This document shows positions 8,409 to 16,885 of a stretch of DNA of 64,000 nucleotides, piece after piece (the first letter of the stretch is position 1; every line of letters begins with the position of its first letter). Below the pieces are notes generated by a model. It ran no database searches, had not been told where the DNA came from, and saw only the letters and a list, made by a program, of their open reading frames with translations. Location of the stretch: assembly GCF_014750685.1 (NCBI RefSeq), contig NZ_JAAXGE010000010.1, positions 1 through 64,000 on the forward strand, written 5' to 3'. The stretch is from Bacteroides sp. GM023 (lineage in GTDB: Bacteria; Bacteroidota; Bacteroidia; Bacteroidales; Bacteroidaceae). The position numbers and the translations under genes were made by a program.

Positions 8409-8765
8409 ATGAAACATTTAAAAATCCTGTTTCCAGTGCTGCTATGCACCTTGTTACTGGGGCTCTCCTCCTGTAAGGAAACGAACGCCGACCGTCTTAG
8501 GGCGATGCGTGGCGACTGGGAAAGCGTAAAGAACCGTCCGGCGTTTACCCTTTTTGAAGAAAACGGGCAATACAGGGTAACAACCTATCGAAAGACCTAC
8601 CGGGGAACTATCCAAACGGAAACCTATCAGATTTCAGAACAGGACGGAAACCTGTTCATCGAAACGGGGCTTTCCGTCCTGCTGACCTACGATAAGGAGA
8701 ACGACCGGATTCTGCTTTCACCTGGCGGAGAATACAAACGGAGTAATCAACCCATAAAGAAATAA
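8409..8765 (+). CDS. Small lipoprotein, DUF3876-like
   Basis: The 118-residue protein begins with a lipoprotein signal ending LLGLSSC (Cys22). The mature part, starting KETNADRLRAMRGDW, looks like a small beta-rich domain with many aromatic and Thr residues, similar to DUF3876 proteins seen at this position in Bacteroides tra operons. Its role is unknown; an outer-membrane or periplasmic place in the mating channel is inferred from the signal and operon. It sits 28 bp after traG and 4 bp before traI. Confidence 0.8.
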   Translation: MKHLKILFPVLLCTLLLGLSSCKETNADRLRAMRGDWESVKNRPAFTLFEENGQYRVTTYRKTYRGTIQTETYQISEQDGNLFIETGLSVLLTYDKENDRILLSPGGEYKRSNQPIKK

Positions 8766-8769
8766 GCGT

Positions 8770-9399
8770 ATGAGAACAAAGATGATAATGCTGCTCGTGG
8801 TTTGCATCCTGTTCGCCGGAAAAGTGAACGCACAATGGGTAGTGAGTGACCCCGGAAACTTGGCGCAAGGGATTATCAATGCGTCAAAGAATATCATTCA
8901 GACTTCATCGACCGCACAGAACATGATAAAGAATTTTCAGGAAACCGTAAAGATTTACCAACAGGGAAAAGACTATTACGATGCCTTAAAATCAGTGCAT
9001 AACCTTGTCAAAGATGCCCGCAAGGTGCAAAAGTCTATCCTGCTTATCGGGGAGATTTCCGACATCTATGTGAATAGTTTTCAAAAGATGCTTTCGGATG
9101 AGAACTACACGCCGGATGAACTTTCCGCCATCGCCTACGGCTATACCCAACTGTTGCAGGAAAGTTCCGATGTGCTGGAAGAAATGAAAAGCGTGGTGAA
9201 CATCAACGGGCTTTCCATGTCGGACAAGGAACGGATGGACGTTATCGACCGGACGTATAACGCCATCAGGAACTACCGGGATTTGGTGAGTTACTATACC
9301 CGCAAGAACATTTCCGTTTCCTACCTGCGTGCGAAAAAGAAAAAGGACACCGACCGGGTAATGGCTCTTTATGGCTCGGCGGATGAACGTTACTGGTAA
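8770..9399 (+). CDS. traI: Conjugative transfer protein TraI (DUF4141)
   Basis: A 209-residue secreted protein with signal peptide MIMLLVVCILFAGKVNAQ followed by long amphipathic helices. This size and helical character resembles VirB5-like periplasmic or pilus-tip proteins, although that relation is only by layout. The conserved opening WVVSDPGNLAQGIINASKNIIQTSS is typical of DUF4141. It lies between the small lipoprotein and TraJ in the standard order. Confidence 0.9.
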   Translation: MRTKMIMLLVVCILFAGKVNAQWVVSDPGNLAQGIINASKNIIQTSSTAQNMIKNFQETVKIYQQGKDYYDALKSVHNLVKDARKVQKSILLIGEISDIYVNSFQKMLSDENYTPDELSAIAYGYTQLLQESSDVLEEMKSVVNINGLSMSDKERMDVIDRTYNAIRNYRDLVSYYTRKNISVSYLRAKKKKDTDRVMALYGSADERYW

Positions 9400-9418
9400 C
9401 CTCTAATAAATCAAAGAT

Positions 9419-10444
9419 ATGTTATTAGCAATCGAATTTGATAACCTGCATCAGATTTTACGAAGTCTGTACACGGACATGATGCCGTTATGCGGGAACA
9501 TGGCGGGGGTAGCCAAAGGAATAGCGGGACTGGGGGCTTTGTTCTATGTGGCTGCCAAAGTATGGCAGTCGCTCGCCAGTGCCGAACCGATAGACGTTTA
9601 CCCGCTTCTGCGTCCCTTTGTGATTGGTTTCTGCATTATGTTCTTCCCCACATTCGTACTGGGTACGATTAACAGCGTGATGTCGCCAGTAGTCAAGGGG
9701 TGTAACAATATGCTCGAAACGCAAACTTTCGATATGAACGCCTACCGGGAACAAAAGGACAAGCTGGAATATGAAGCGATGGTACGCAATCCGGAAACGG
9801 CTTACCTTGTTTCGGATGAAGCGTTTGACAAGCAGATAGACGAACTGGGATGGTCTGCCAAAGATATTGCCACGATGGGCGGCATGTACATGGACAGGGC
9901 AGCCCATAATATCAAGCAATCCGTCCGGGACTGGTTCAGGGAACTTCTGGAACTGCTCTTTCAGGCGGCTTCCCTTGTGATAGACACTATCCGGACATTC
10001 TTCTTGATTGTCCTTGCCATACTGGGTCCGATAGCTTTTGCCATCAGTGTGTACGATGGCTTTCAGGCGACACTGACCCAATGGATAACAAGGTACATTT
10101 CCGTTTACCTGTGGCTGCCCGTTTCCGATCTGTTCAGTTCCATACTTGCCCGAATACAGGTGCTTATGCTGCAAAAGGATATTCAGGAACTATCAGACCC
10201 CAATTTCATACCGGACGGGAGTAACAGCGTGTACATAATTTTTATGCTGATTGGCATCATCGGTTACTTCACTATTCCCACCGTGTCGAACTGGATCATT
10301 CAGGCGGGCGGAATGGGTAACATGAGCCGGAACATAAACAGTGCGGCTAATAAAACGGGTAGCGGTGTCGGAGCGGTTGCCGGGGCAGCAACCGGAAACG
10401 CTGGCGGCAGGGTCGGCGGTAAACTAATCAAAGGTAACCAATAA
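9419..10444 (+). CDS. traJ: Conjugative transfer protein TraJ (VirB6-like)
   Basis: This polytopic inner-membrane protein of 341 residues resembles VirB6. Hydrophobic segments lie at about residues 28-48, 58-80, 185-215 and 280-300, separated by a large hydrophilic loop. The C-terminal 40 residues are a glycine/alanine-rich tail. It is predicted to form part of the inner-membrane channel. It starts 19 bp after traI and ends 12 bp before traK. Confidence 0.92.
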   Translation: MLLAIEFDNLHQILRSLYTDMMPLCGNMAGVAKGIAGLGALFYVAAKVWQSLASAEPIDVYPLLRPFVIGFCIMFFPTFVLGTINSVMSPVVKGCNNMLETQTFDMNAYREQKDKLEYEAMVRNPETAYLVSDEAFDKQIDELGWSAKDIATMGGMYMDRAAHNIKQSVRDWFRELLELLFQAASLVIDTIRTFFLIVLAILGPIAFAISVYDGFQATLTQWITRYISVYLWLPVSDLFSSILARIQVLMLQKDIQELSDPNFIPDGSNSVYIIFMLIGIIGYFTIPTVSNWIIQAGGMGNMSRNINSAANKTGSGVGAVAGAATGNAGGRVGGKLIKGNQ

Positions 10445-10456
10445 ATAAAAATCAAG

Positions 10457-11080
10457 ATGGAATTTAAAAGTTTAAAGAACATTGAAACCAGTTTCAGACA
10501 GATACGTCTTTTCGGGATTGTGTTTGTCGTCATGTGTACCCTGATAACGGGGTATGCCGTTTGGAACTCCTATACGTTTGCCGAAGCGCAACGGCAGAAG
10601 ATTTACGTCTTGGATGGCGGCAAATCGTTGATGCTTGCGCTTTCGCAAGACCTGACACAAAACCGTCCGGTCGAAGCGAGGGAACACGTGAAGCGTTTCC
10701 ACGAACTCTTTTTCACGCTCTCACCCGATAAGAACGCTATCGAAAGCAATATCAAACGGTCGCTGTTCCTTGCGGACAAGAGCGCATTCAACTATTACCG
10801 TGACCTCTCGGAAAAAGGGTATTACAACCGTATCATATCGGGCAATATCAGCCAAACGATACGGATAGACAGCGTTTCATGCAATTTCGATGTGTACCCG
10901 TATGCAGTGGCTACCTATGCCCGGCAAATGATTATCCGTGAAAGCAGCGTGACCGAAAGAAGCCTTGTCACCCGTTGCCGGTTGCTGAACGCTGTGCGCT
11001 CGGACAACAACCCGCACGGCTTTATCATGGAAAGTTTCGAGATAACGGAAAACAAGGACTTGAACACCATAAAGCGGTAA
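10457..11080 (+). CDS. traK: Conjugative transfer protein TraK (VirB8-like)
   Basis: The 207-residue protein has a short cytoplasmic N-terminus (MEFKSLKNIETSFRQIR), one transmembrane helix at about residues 18-38, and a periplasmic domain. That is the topology of VirB8, the inner-membrane assembly factor of type IV secretion. The opening motif is characteristic of Bacteroides TraK. It is followed after 3 bp by traL. Confidence 0.93.
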   Translation: MEFKSLKNIETSFRQIRLFGIVFVVMCTLITGYAVWNSYTFAEAQRQKIYVLDGGKSLMLALSQDLTQNRPVEAREHVKRFHELFFTLSPDKNAIESNIKRSLFLADKSAFNYYRDLSEKGYYNRIISGNISQTIRIDSVSCNFDVYPYAVATYARQMIIRESSVTERSLVTRCRLLNAVRSDNNPHGFIMESFEITENKDLNTIKR

Positions 11081-11083
11081 GCC

Positions 11084-11377
11084 ATGATACGGAAAATATT
11101 CTCTCCGGTTAATCAGGCGATTACCCATGTGCAGGACTGGGCGGATGAAAAGCTCCGCCGCCTGTGCGGGCGCATGACACCGGAAATAAGGCTGGCGGTC
11201 ATACTGCTTATGTTCCTGTTCTTCGGCGGGCTATCCATCTACTTCACGGTATCATCTATTTACCGGATAGGGAAAGAGGATGGCGAAATCCTACGGATAG
11301 AGCATATTAAGCAGTTACAACTTCAAAGTAAAGACAGTACGAACATTTTTAATCAGTCAGACAATGGAAGAAAATGA
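11084..11377 (+). CDS. traL: Conjugative transfer protein TraL (DUF3989)
   Basis: A 97-residue single-span membrane protein. The N-terminal 40 residues are cytoplasmic, followed by LAVILLMFLFFGGLSIYFTVSS as the membrane helix and a short tail. It belongs to the DUF3989 family found only between TraK and TraM in these elements. Its molecular function is unknown. Its 3' end overlaps the traM start by 14 bp. Confidence 0.9.
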   Translation: MIRKIFSPVNQAITHVQDWADEKLRRLCGRMTPEIRLAVILLMFLFFGGLSIYFTVSSIYRIGKEDGEILRIEHIKQLQLQSKDSTNIFNQSDNGRK

Positions 11378-12728
11378 AATAAAGAATGAAATTCCCACAC
11401 TGGAAACGGCAAAGGGAAAAGAACCTGAAAAACAGGAAAAAGAGAAAAAGGAACTGACCCCGCAGCAGATACAGCAGCGAAAGAAATTACTGGTTTACCC
11501 GCTTATGGGACTGGTTTTCTTGGGGTCTATGTACCTGATTTTTGCACCGTCCGATAAGGACGAAGCAAAGGTGGAAAACGTGGGCGGATTTAATGCCGAT
11601 ATTCCGCAACCCAAAGGGGACGGGATAATCAGCGATAAAAAGACAGCCTACGAACAGGAACAAATGAAGAACAAACAGGCGGACAAGATGCGCTCCTTGC
11701 AGGATTTTGCCTTTTCGCTCGGAGAGGAAAACGGGAACGGGGAAGATTTGCCCCTGATAGATGATGCTCCGGCGGAAAAGCCGAAAACCAATGTAATAGA
11801 CTTCGGAGCGGGTGCGCCGAACAATAGCCGTTCCTCTATCCAGTCTTCGGCGGCAGCTTACCGGGACATGAACCGTCAGTTAGGCAGTTTCTACGAAACG
11901 CCGAAAGAGGACAAAGAAAAGGAAGAACTTAAACGGCAAGTGGAAGAACTCACTGCCCGGCTCGATGCGAAAGAAAGCGGTGCGGGCAGCATGGATGAAC
12001 AGGTGGCTCTTATGGAAAAGTCCTACGAACTGGCGGCAAAGTATATGAACGGCGGACAACCGGAACAAGTCGCACAGATCACACCGTCCGCACCCGTTCA
12101 GGGCAAAGGAAATGCCACACCTGTGAAAACGGTATCGGACAGAACAGTTTCAGGATTGCAACAGCCTATGAGCAACAGCGAATTTATCGCCGAATACAGC
12201 AAGCCACGCAATTACGGATTTAACACGGCGGTCGGCAACAGCTATTCGATGGGAAAGAACACCATCCGGGCGTGTGTGCATAACGACCAAACACTTATGG
12301 ACGGGCAGACCGTTAAACTCCGGCTGTTAGAACCCCTGCAAGCGGGAAACATCATTGTCCCGAAAAACAGCCTTGTATCGGGAAGTGCCAAAGTTCAGGG
12401 GGAACGGCTCGACATACTGGTGTCCTCGCTCGAATATGCGGGTAACATCATTCCGGTGGAACTTGCAGTTTATGATAGTGACGGGCAAAAGGGGCTTTCC
12501 GTTCCCTCGTCATTGGAACAAGAAGCGGCAAAAGAAGCGATGGCAAACATCGGGGCTGGACTGGGGACAAGCATTTCCTTTGCGCAATCCGCCGGGCAAC
12601 AGGTCGCAATGGATATTACAAGGGGCTTGATGCAGGGCGGATCACAATACCTCGCTAAGAAATTCCGAACGGTAAAAGTACACCTGAAAGCGAACTATCA
12701 GGTGATGCTTTACGCCAAACAACAGTAA
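11364..12728 (+). CDS. traM: Conjugative transfer protein TraM (VirB10-like)
   Basis: The 454-residue protein has a charged cytoplasmic N-terminus, a membrane helix at about residues 45-62 (LLVYPLMGLVFLGSMYLIF), a long hydrophilic periplasmic linker with a coiled-coil-like segment near residues 175-200, and a conserved C-terminal beta domain from about residue 300. This is the VirB10 plan, spanning the periplasm to link inner and outer membrane parts. The start lies inside the end of traL. Confidence 0.93.
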   Translation: MEENEIKNEIPTLETAKGKEPEKQEKEKKELTPQQIQQRKKLLVYPLMGLVFLGSMYLIFAPSDKDEAKVENVGGFNADIPQPKGDGIISDKKTAYEQEQMKNKQADKMRSLQDFAFSLGEENGNGEDLPLIDDAPAEKPKTNVIDFGAGAPNNSRSSIQSSAAAYRDMNRQLGSFYETPKEDKEKEELKRQVEELTARLDAKESGAGSMDEQVALMEKSYELAAKYMNGGQPEQVAQITPSAPVQGKGNATPVKTVSDRTVSGLQQPMSNSEFIAEYSKPRNYGFNTAVGNSYSMGKNTIRACVHNDQTLMDGQTVKLRLLEPLQAGNIIVPKNSLVSGSAKVQGERLDILVSSLEYAGNIIPVELAVYDSDGQKGLSVPSSLEQEAAKEAMANIGAGLGTSISFAQSAGQQVAMDITRGLMQGGSQYLAKKFRTVKVHLKANYQVMLYAKQQ

Positions 12729-12760
12729 TTTATTTATCAACCATAAAAATTTCAATCCAA

Positions 12761-13669
12761 ATGAAAAAGTTAATTATCATGTTTGCCCTGCTTTTGGGCG
12801 TAGTTTCAATGAAAGCACAAAGTAACGATTTGTATCAGGGCATAACTAAAAAGCTGCCTTACCGCCAAATGGTGACACCTTACGGCGTACAGGTGACGTT
12901 TACAAAAACGGTGCACCTTATTTTCCCGTCTGCCGTGAAGTACGTGGACTTAGGCAGTAATTACATTATTGCCGGAAAAGCGGACGGGGCGGAAAACGTT
13001 GTCCGGGTCAAGGCTACGACAGAGGGCTTTCCCGGTGAAACGAATTTTTCCGTTATTTGTGAAGATGGCAGTTTTTATTCTTTCAATGCGAAGTACGCAC
13101 ACGAACCGAAAATGCTGAACATCGAAATGAAAGACTTCTTGGAGAATGAGGACACGACGGATTTCAGCCATACCCGGATGAACATCTATTTCCGTGAACT
13201 GGGTAATGAAAGCCCGCTTTTGGTAAGGCTGATTATGCAGTCCATCTACAAGAACAATGACCGGGAAATAAAGCATTTGGGATGCAAGCGTTTCGGGGTG
13301 CAGTTCTTGGTAAAGGGGATTTATTCGCATAACGGGCTGTTCTATTTCCATACACAGGTAAGGAACAGTTCAAACGTGCCGTTTGATACCGATTTTATCC
13401 GCTTTAAAATTGTGGATAAGAAAGTAGCCAAAAGAACGGCAATTCAGGAAACCGTTATCGACCCGGTACGGAGCTATAACGAACTGCTGGTTATCGGCGG
13501 TAAAAGTACCGTCCGCACCGTGTACACCGTTCCGCAATTTACCATACCGGATGATAAGGTCTTGGTTATTGAACTGGTGGAAAAGAACGGGGGCAGACAC
13601 CAAACTATCCGGGTGGAAAATTCGGACATCGTGGCTGCCAAAGTGATTAACGAACTTAAAATCAAATGA
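12761..13669 (+). CDS. traN: Conjugative transfer protein TraN (DUF4138, VirB9-like)
   Basis: A secreted protein of 302 residues with signal MKKLIIMFALLLGVVSMKAQ. The body is beta-rich, opening with TVHLIFPSAVKYVDLGSNYI, typical of the DUF4138 family. Position after TraM and size suggest the VirB9 role at the outer-membrane core, by analogy. Its stop overlaps the traO start by 4 bp. Confidence 0.93.
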   Translation: MKKLIIMFALLLGVVSMKAQSNDLYQGITKKLPYRQMVTPYGVQVTFTKTVHLIFPSAVKYVDLGSNYIIAGKADGAENVVRVKATTEGFPGETNFSVICEDGSFYSFNAKYAHEPKMLNIEMKDFLENEDTTDFSHTRMNIYFRELGNESPLLVRLIMQSIYKNNDREIKHLGCKRFGVQFLVKGIYSHNGLFYFHTQVRNSSNVPFDTDFIRFKIVDKKVAKRTAIQETVIDPVRSYNELLVIGGKSTVRTVYTVPQFTIPDDKVLVIELVEKNGGRHQTIRVENSDIVAAKVINELKIK

Positions 13670-14250
13670 ACATGAAAAGGATATTCTGTATGATATTCCT
13701 TTTTGCGCTGTGCCTAAATTTCAACCAGGCACACGCACAAAGATGTCTGCCGGGAATGAAAGGCTTGCAGGTTACGGGCGGCATGGCGGACGGTGTTCAC
13801 TGGAACAGTAAAAGTGATTTCGCCTATTACTTCGGGGCGGCTCTTTCCACCTATACCAAAAACGGGAACAGGTGGGTTATCGGTGGGGAATACCTCGAAA
13901 AGCATTATCCCTACAAGGATTTGCAGATACCAGTCAGCCAGTTTACAGGTGAGGGCGGTTATTACCTGAACTTCCTTTCAGACCGGAAGAAAACCTTTTT
14001 CCTTTCGCTGGGATTGTCTGCCCTTGCCGGGTACGAAACGAGTAACTGGGGGGATAAATTGCTGCCCGATGGTTCGATGCTGACGGATAAGGACGGTTTT
14101 GTCTATGGCGGTGCGCTGACGCTGGAACTGGAGAGTTACATTACTGACCGGGTGGTATTCCTGATTAACGCACGGGAAAGATGCCTGTTCGGTTCTTCCG
14201 TTGGAAAGTTCCATACACAGTTCGGTATCGGGCTAAAGATAATAATGTGA
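13666..14250 (+). CDS. traO: Conjugative transfer protein TraO
   Basis: The 194-residue protein has a signal peptide ending NFNQAHAQ and a mature domain with alternating aromatic strands (FAYYFGAALSTYTKNG, YYLNFLSDRKKTFFLSLGLS) ending in a short amphipathic strand, compatible with an outer-membrane beta barrel. It matches the conjugative transposon TraO family. Start overlaps traN as ATGA; a second in-frame ATG at 13672 is also possible. Confidence 0.9.
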   Translation: MNMKRIFCMIFLFALCLNFNQAHAQRCLPGMKGLQVTGGMADGVHWNSKSDFAYYFGAALSTYTKNGNRWVIGGEYLEKHYPYKDLQIPVSQFTGEGGYYLNFLSDRKKTFFLSLGLSALAGYETSNWGDKLLPDGSMLTDKDGFVYGGALTLELESYITDRVVFLINARERCLFGSSVGKFHTQFGIGLKIIM

Positions 14251-14277
14251 TAAACTAACCTGTTATATATAATGTAT

Positions 14278-14721
14278 ATGAGAAAGATTTTAAGCCGTAT
14301 TTTGATAGGCTGCTATGTAATGGCCGCCTTGTTATTGGTAGGTGCGTGTAATGACAACGTGGATATACAGCAGTCTTACTCGTTCAGTATCGAAACGATG
14401 CCTGTACCGAAGAAATTAAAGGTGGGCGAAACGGCGGAAATACGCTGCCAGCTTCACCGGGAGGGACGCTATGAGGAAACAAAGTATTTCATCCGTTATT
14501 TCCAGCCGGACGGGGCGGGAACGCTGAAAATGTCCGATGGGACAGTTCTACTGCCGAATGACCTGTACCCGCTTCCGGGTGAAACATTCCGGCTTTATTA
14601 TACCTCTGCATCCACCGACCAGCAAACGGTAGATGTGTATTTTCAGGATAGTTTCGGGCAGTTGGTACAACTTACGTTTTCCTTTAATAATGATAACAGT
14701 AAGGAAGAACCGGGGGAATAA
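14278..14721 (+). CDS. traQ: Conjugative transfer lipoprotein TraQ (DUF3872)
   Basis: I prefer ATG 14278 (MRKILSRILIGCYVMAALLLVGAC), giving a clean lipoprotein signal with the lipobox Cys at residue 24; an in-frame ATG lies at 14272. The mature part is a small beta domain of the DUF3872 family. In CTnDOT-type operons traP (a primase) separates traO and traQ; here traQ starts under 30 bp after traO, so traP is absent. Confidence 0.88.
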   Translation: MRKILSRILIGCYVMAALLLVGACNDNVDIQQSYSFSIETMPVPKKLKVGETAEIRCQLHREGRYEETKYFIRYFQPDGAGTLKMSDGTVLLPNDLYPLPGETFRLYYTSASTDQQTVDVYFQDSFGQLVQLTFSFNNDNSKEEPGE

Positions 14722-14723
14722 AA

Positions 14724-14837
14724 ATGGAAACATGGGTTGCATACCTTGTATTTCTCGCTCTCTTTTGGGGTTACACTGCATTTGAACTGAAAAATACCCC
14801 TACCGATGTGGAACTATGGGGTGAAGAACTGGAATAA
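14724..14837 (+). CDS. 37-residue membrane peptide ending the tra operon
   Basis: A short gene begins 3 bp after the traQ stop and encodes METWVAYLVFLALFWGYTAF followed by an acidic tail ending GEELE. One transmembrane helix covers residues 4-20. It sits between traQ and a strong terminator, so it is transcribed with the operon. Spacing and hydrophobic pattern suggest a real micro-protein. Function unknown. Confidence 0.6.
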   Translation: METWVAYLVFLALFWGYTAFELKNTPTDVELWGEELE

Positions 14838-14844
14838 AACTCTA

Positions 14845-14890
14845 TAAAAGTCTGATAAATTATGTATTATCAGACTTTTATTTTATTTTT
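14845..14890 (+). terminator. Rho-independent terminator of the tra operon
   Basis: A perfect 14-bp stem, TAAAAGTCTGATAA (14845-14858) with TTATCAGACTTTTA (14867-14880), has an 8-nt loop and is followed by a T-rich run to 14890. Confidence 0.9.
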
Positions 14891-14891
14891 G
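14884..14891 (+). promoter_or_regulatory. Candidate -7 element for the bTHX-HNH gene
   Basis: TATTTTTG fits the Bacteroides TAnnTTTG -7 consensus and lies 21 bp before the next start codon, overlapping the T-run of the tra terminator. No clear -33 TTTG is visible, so this is tentative. Confidence 0.35.
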
Positions 14892-14912
14892 AAGTACAAA
14901 AAATGACTGATT

Positions 14913-15737
14913 ATGGGAAAAGGTGATATAAAGAGTAGGAGAGGTAAAATATTTAATAAGTCTTATGGCGTTAGGAGACCTAAGAAAAATAAGAAACACA
15001 ATACAAATATCTCGAATAAAAGATGTGTATATTGTGGAATTTTACTATTAAAGAGAAGTGAGACAGCTAAATTTCAGGCAAAAAACAAATATTATCCTGA
15101 TAATGGCGCAACACGTGACCATGTTCCACAACAATGTTTATTTGAAGGATATAGCGATAATTTTAAAAAGAATAGATTTGTTGTTCCATGTTGTCACAAA
15201 TGTAATCTTGAATTTTCCAAAAACGAACAAGAACTACGAAATCTTATTGGAATAGCTAATGAAAATGATGAAATGCAGGATGCTATAACACAGAGTGCCG
15301 TTAAATCAATTCTTTCAAAAAAAGACCATGAAAAGGGATTATTTATTGATATTTGCGGAAATGTACAGGGTATAGAATTCGATTTAGACAAATTATCTCC
15401 CAATCATATTAAAAACTTCAAAGGCGTGTACTACAAAAAATATGAAAAAGTATTTCCTAAAGGATTTGATGTACATGTAGTAGATATGAAATTAAGTAGC
15501 AATTTTGAGGAAATAGCATTAGACTTTCTAAATAGAAACTCTGAATGGCAATATTCAGGACATAAAGATATTTTCAAATATAGGATAGATTTGGGAAAAG
15601 TAGGTCCCGATAGCATATTAGTAAAAACAAACGACATAAAGCAAGCAATAATAGTTTTATGTCATTTATGTTATCATAAAAGATTTGACATTTTAGTTAT
15701 TGCAAATAAGAAACAATTAGGCTATATAAAAAAATAA
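14913..15737 (+). CDS. Ribosomal protein bTHX fused to an HNH nuclease domain
   Basis: Residues 1-28 (MGKGDIKSRRGKIFNKSYGV, then RRPKKNKK) match the whole of the tiny 30S protein bTHX, with its GKGD, RRGKI, SYG and RP(K/R)K blocks. After a basic linker comes a zinc-ribbon HNH domain: C38-x2-C41, RDHVPQQCLF at residues 68-77 with D69/H70, and CCHKCN at 93-98. About 170 further residues are unassigned. The gene is strikingly AT-rich relative to the tra genes and stands alone between the tra terminator and minus-strand cargo, as ICE cargo often does. I infer a nuclease targeted to the small ribosomal subunit, perhaps for defence; substrate and role are unproven. Confidence 0.8.
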   Translation: MGKGDIKSRRGKIFNKSYGVRRPKKNKKHNTNISNKRCVYCGILLLKRSETAKFQAKNKYYPDNGATRDHVPQQCLFEGYSDNFKKNRFVVPCCHKCNLEFSKNEQELRNLIGIANENDEMQDAITQSAVKSILSKKDHEKGLFIDICGNVQGIEFDLDKLSPNHIKNFKGVYYKKYEKVFPKGFDVHVVDMKLSSNFEEIALDFLNRNSEWQYSGHKDIFKYRIDLGKVGPDSILVKTNDIKQAIIVLCHLCYHKRFDILVIANKKQLGYIKK

Positions 15738-15811
15738 TATCATGCACCCTTTTGTTGTAAAAAAAATAGAAGTTTTATATACAAAAGCCATAATTGTAAT
15801 TTTAACGAATT

Positions 15812-16000
15812 TTACAAATTACTCGGATATGGAATACCAAACATATCTAATAAATTAATATATGTTTTTGTATTATACTTTGCTTCATCAAGCATTTTTG
15901 CCCGTCGTTCTCCTTCTTCTTCTGTTGGCGCATTAGCTTTTACCATTGTTTTGATAGCTTCAAACTGTACTTCAAATTGTTGTTCTTGTATGTTGTCCAT
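15812..16000 (-). CDS. 62-residue hypothetical protein
   Basis: A small, acidic, helical protein beginning MDNIQEQQFEVQFEAIKTMV. No domain is recognised. A good -7 element (TATCTTTG on the minus strand, 16025-16032) lies 25 bp before its start, which supports expression. It is convergent with the bTHX-HNH gene, with 74 empty AT-rich bases between them. Confidence 0.6.
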   Translation of the reverse strand: MDNIQEQQFEVQFEAIKTMVKANAPTEEEGERRAKMLDEAKYNTKTYINLLDMFGIPYPSNL

Positions 16001-16024
16001 AGTTGTCTATTATAAAATTATTTT

Positions 16025-16032
16025 CAAAGATA
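16025..16032 (-). promoter_or_regulatory. -7 promoter element for the 62-residue gene
   Basis: The minus strand reads TATCTTTG, an exact TAnnTTTG match, 25 bp upstream of the start codon at 16000. Confidence 0.55.
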
Positions 16033-16116
16033 AAGTTTTAATTTGAAAATCAGAGGAATAAAAGAGGTTTCTTTGCTATCTTTCTTTGCCCGCTAAGGCT
16101 CACTGAAAGAAAGTAG

Positions 16117-16136
16117 CGGCGGCAAATCTGCCGCCG
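16117..16136 (-). terminator. Hairpin after the 16144-16623 gene
   Basis: CGGCGGCA (16117-16124) pairs with TGCCGCCG (16129-16136) around a 4-nt loop, 8 bp past the stop of the minus-strand gene. No long T-run follows, so termination strength is uncertain. Confidence 0.5.
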
Positions 16137-16143
16137 TTCTTCA

Positions 16144-16623
16144 TTAACCGATTAAAATGTTCATTATGGGTGTGTTATGTTCCAGCCATTCTTTGACACA
16201 TTCCATGTTATATTCGCTCGTTATAACCGCCTTATCTACGTCTATGGGTGTAAAACGGGTGCTTTCATAGCTATCTATCCAGCCTTTCAGGGAACAGACA
16301 CCCCATGTTTTTACATCCTCGAAAATACCGTCCAGTGTGCCGATGGCTTCGCCGAAAGTAACTACCATTGTATCGAAAGTTGTTTTGTCGGGTAGTAGTT
16401 CCAAATATTTCAATGAGCCGAAGCCGTCCGCCTTACGTCCGAAAGACCAGTCATAAGAATAAAGTTCATCACCCCATTGCTGCGGCGTGTCGAAACGTAC
16501 TTTCATGCTGACCGTATATTTATCCTCTGTGGTGTCCTCAATAACACCCGTTACCAGTAAGCCCGTAAATATGCACTTGCAACGTCTGCCGATAATCTTT
16601 TTATTTACTTCTGTTGTTTTCAT
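16144..16623 (-). CDS. 159-residue hypothetical ICE protein
   Basis: A soluble protein with an N-terminal strand-rich part (CKCIFTGLLVTGVIEDTTEDKYTV) that resembles a small beta-barrel, and a mixed C-terminal half. No signal peptide or membrane segment. I do not recognise the family. It is the last of a run of minus-strand accessory genes from 17675 leftward. Confidence 0.7.
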   Translation of the reverse strand: MKTTEVNKKIIGRRCKCIFTGLLVTGVIEDTTEDKYTVSMKVRFDTPQQWGDELYSYDWSFGRKADGFGSLKYLELLPDKTTFDTMVVTFGEAIGTLDGIFEDVKTWGVCSLKGWIDSYESTRFTPIDVDKAVITSEYNMECVKEWLEHNTPIMNILIG

Positions 16624-16645
16624 AAATGTACCTTTTAAACTGATA

Positions 16646-16861
16646 TTATTGTGTCTTTTCTTTCTTCGCTATCCATTCATCCCGCCGTTTGCGGCACTCG
16701 TCAAGTGTTTTGGCAACGGTGCTGAACAGTTCGTTATCCGTGTGGCGATAATCATATTGATAATAGATTTGTCCCCTGAATGCGCCTAAACAGCATTTTA
16801 CATATTTTTCTTCTCCCGGTGTTTGGGTAATACTTACCCCGTTTTTGTTTAAAGTTTCCAT
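16646..16861 (-). CDS. DUF3873-like small protein
   Basis: The 71-residue protein begins METLNKNGVSITQTPGEEKY and contains YYQYDYRHTDNELFSTVAKTLDECRKRRDEW, the pattern of DUF3873 proteins common in Bacteroides mobile elements. Function unknown. It lies 22 bp upstream of the 16144-16623 gene in the same orientation. Confidence 0.75.
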   Translation of the reverse strand: METLNKNGVSITQTPGEEKYVKCCLGAFRGQIYYQYDYRHTDNELFSTVAKTLDECRKRRDEWIAKKEKTQ

Positions 16862-16885
16862 ATCGTTATAATTTATAATGAGTTA

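Noticed and set aside
9488..10174. A 228-codon minus-strand frame opposite traJ
   Set aside because: Antisense to a well-supported tra gene; rich in His, Gln and Arg as expected of a shadow.
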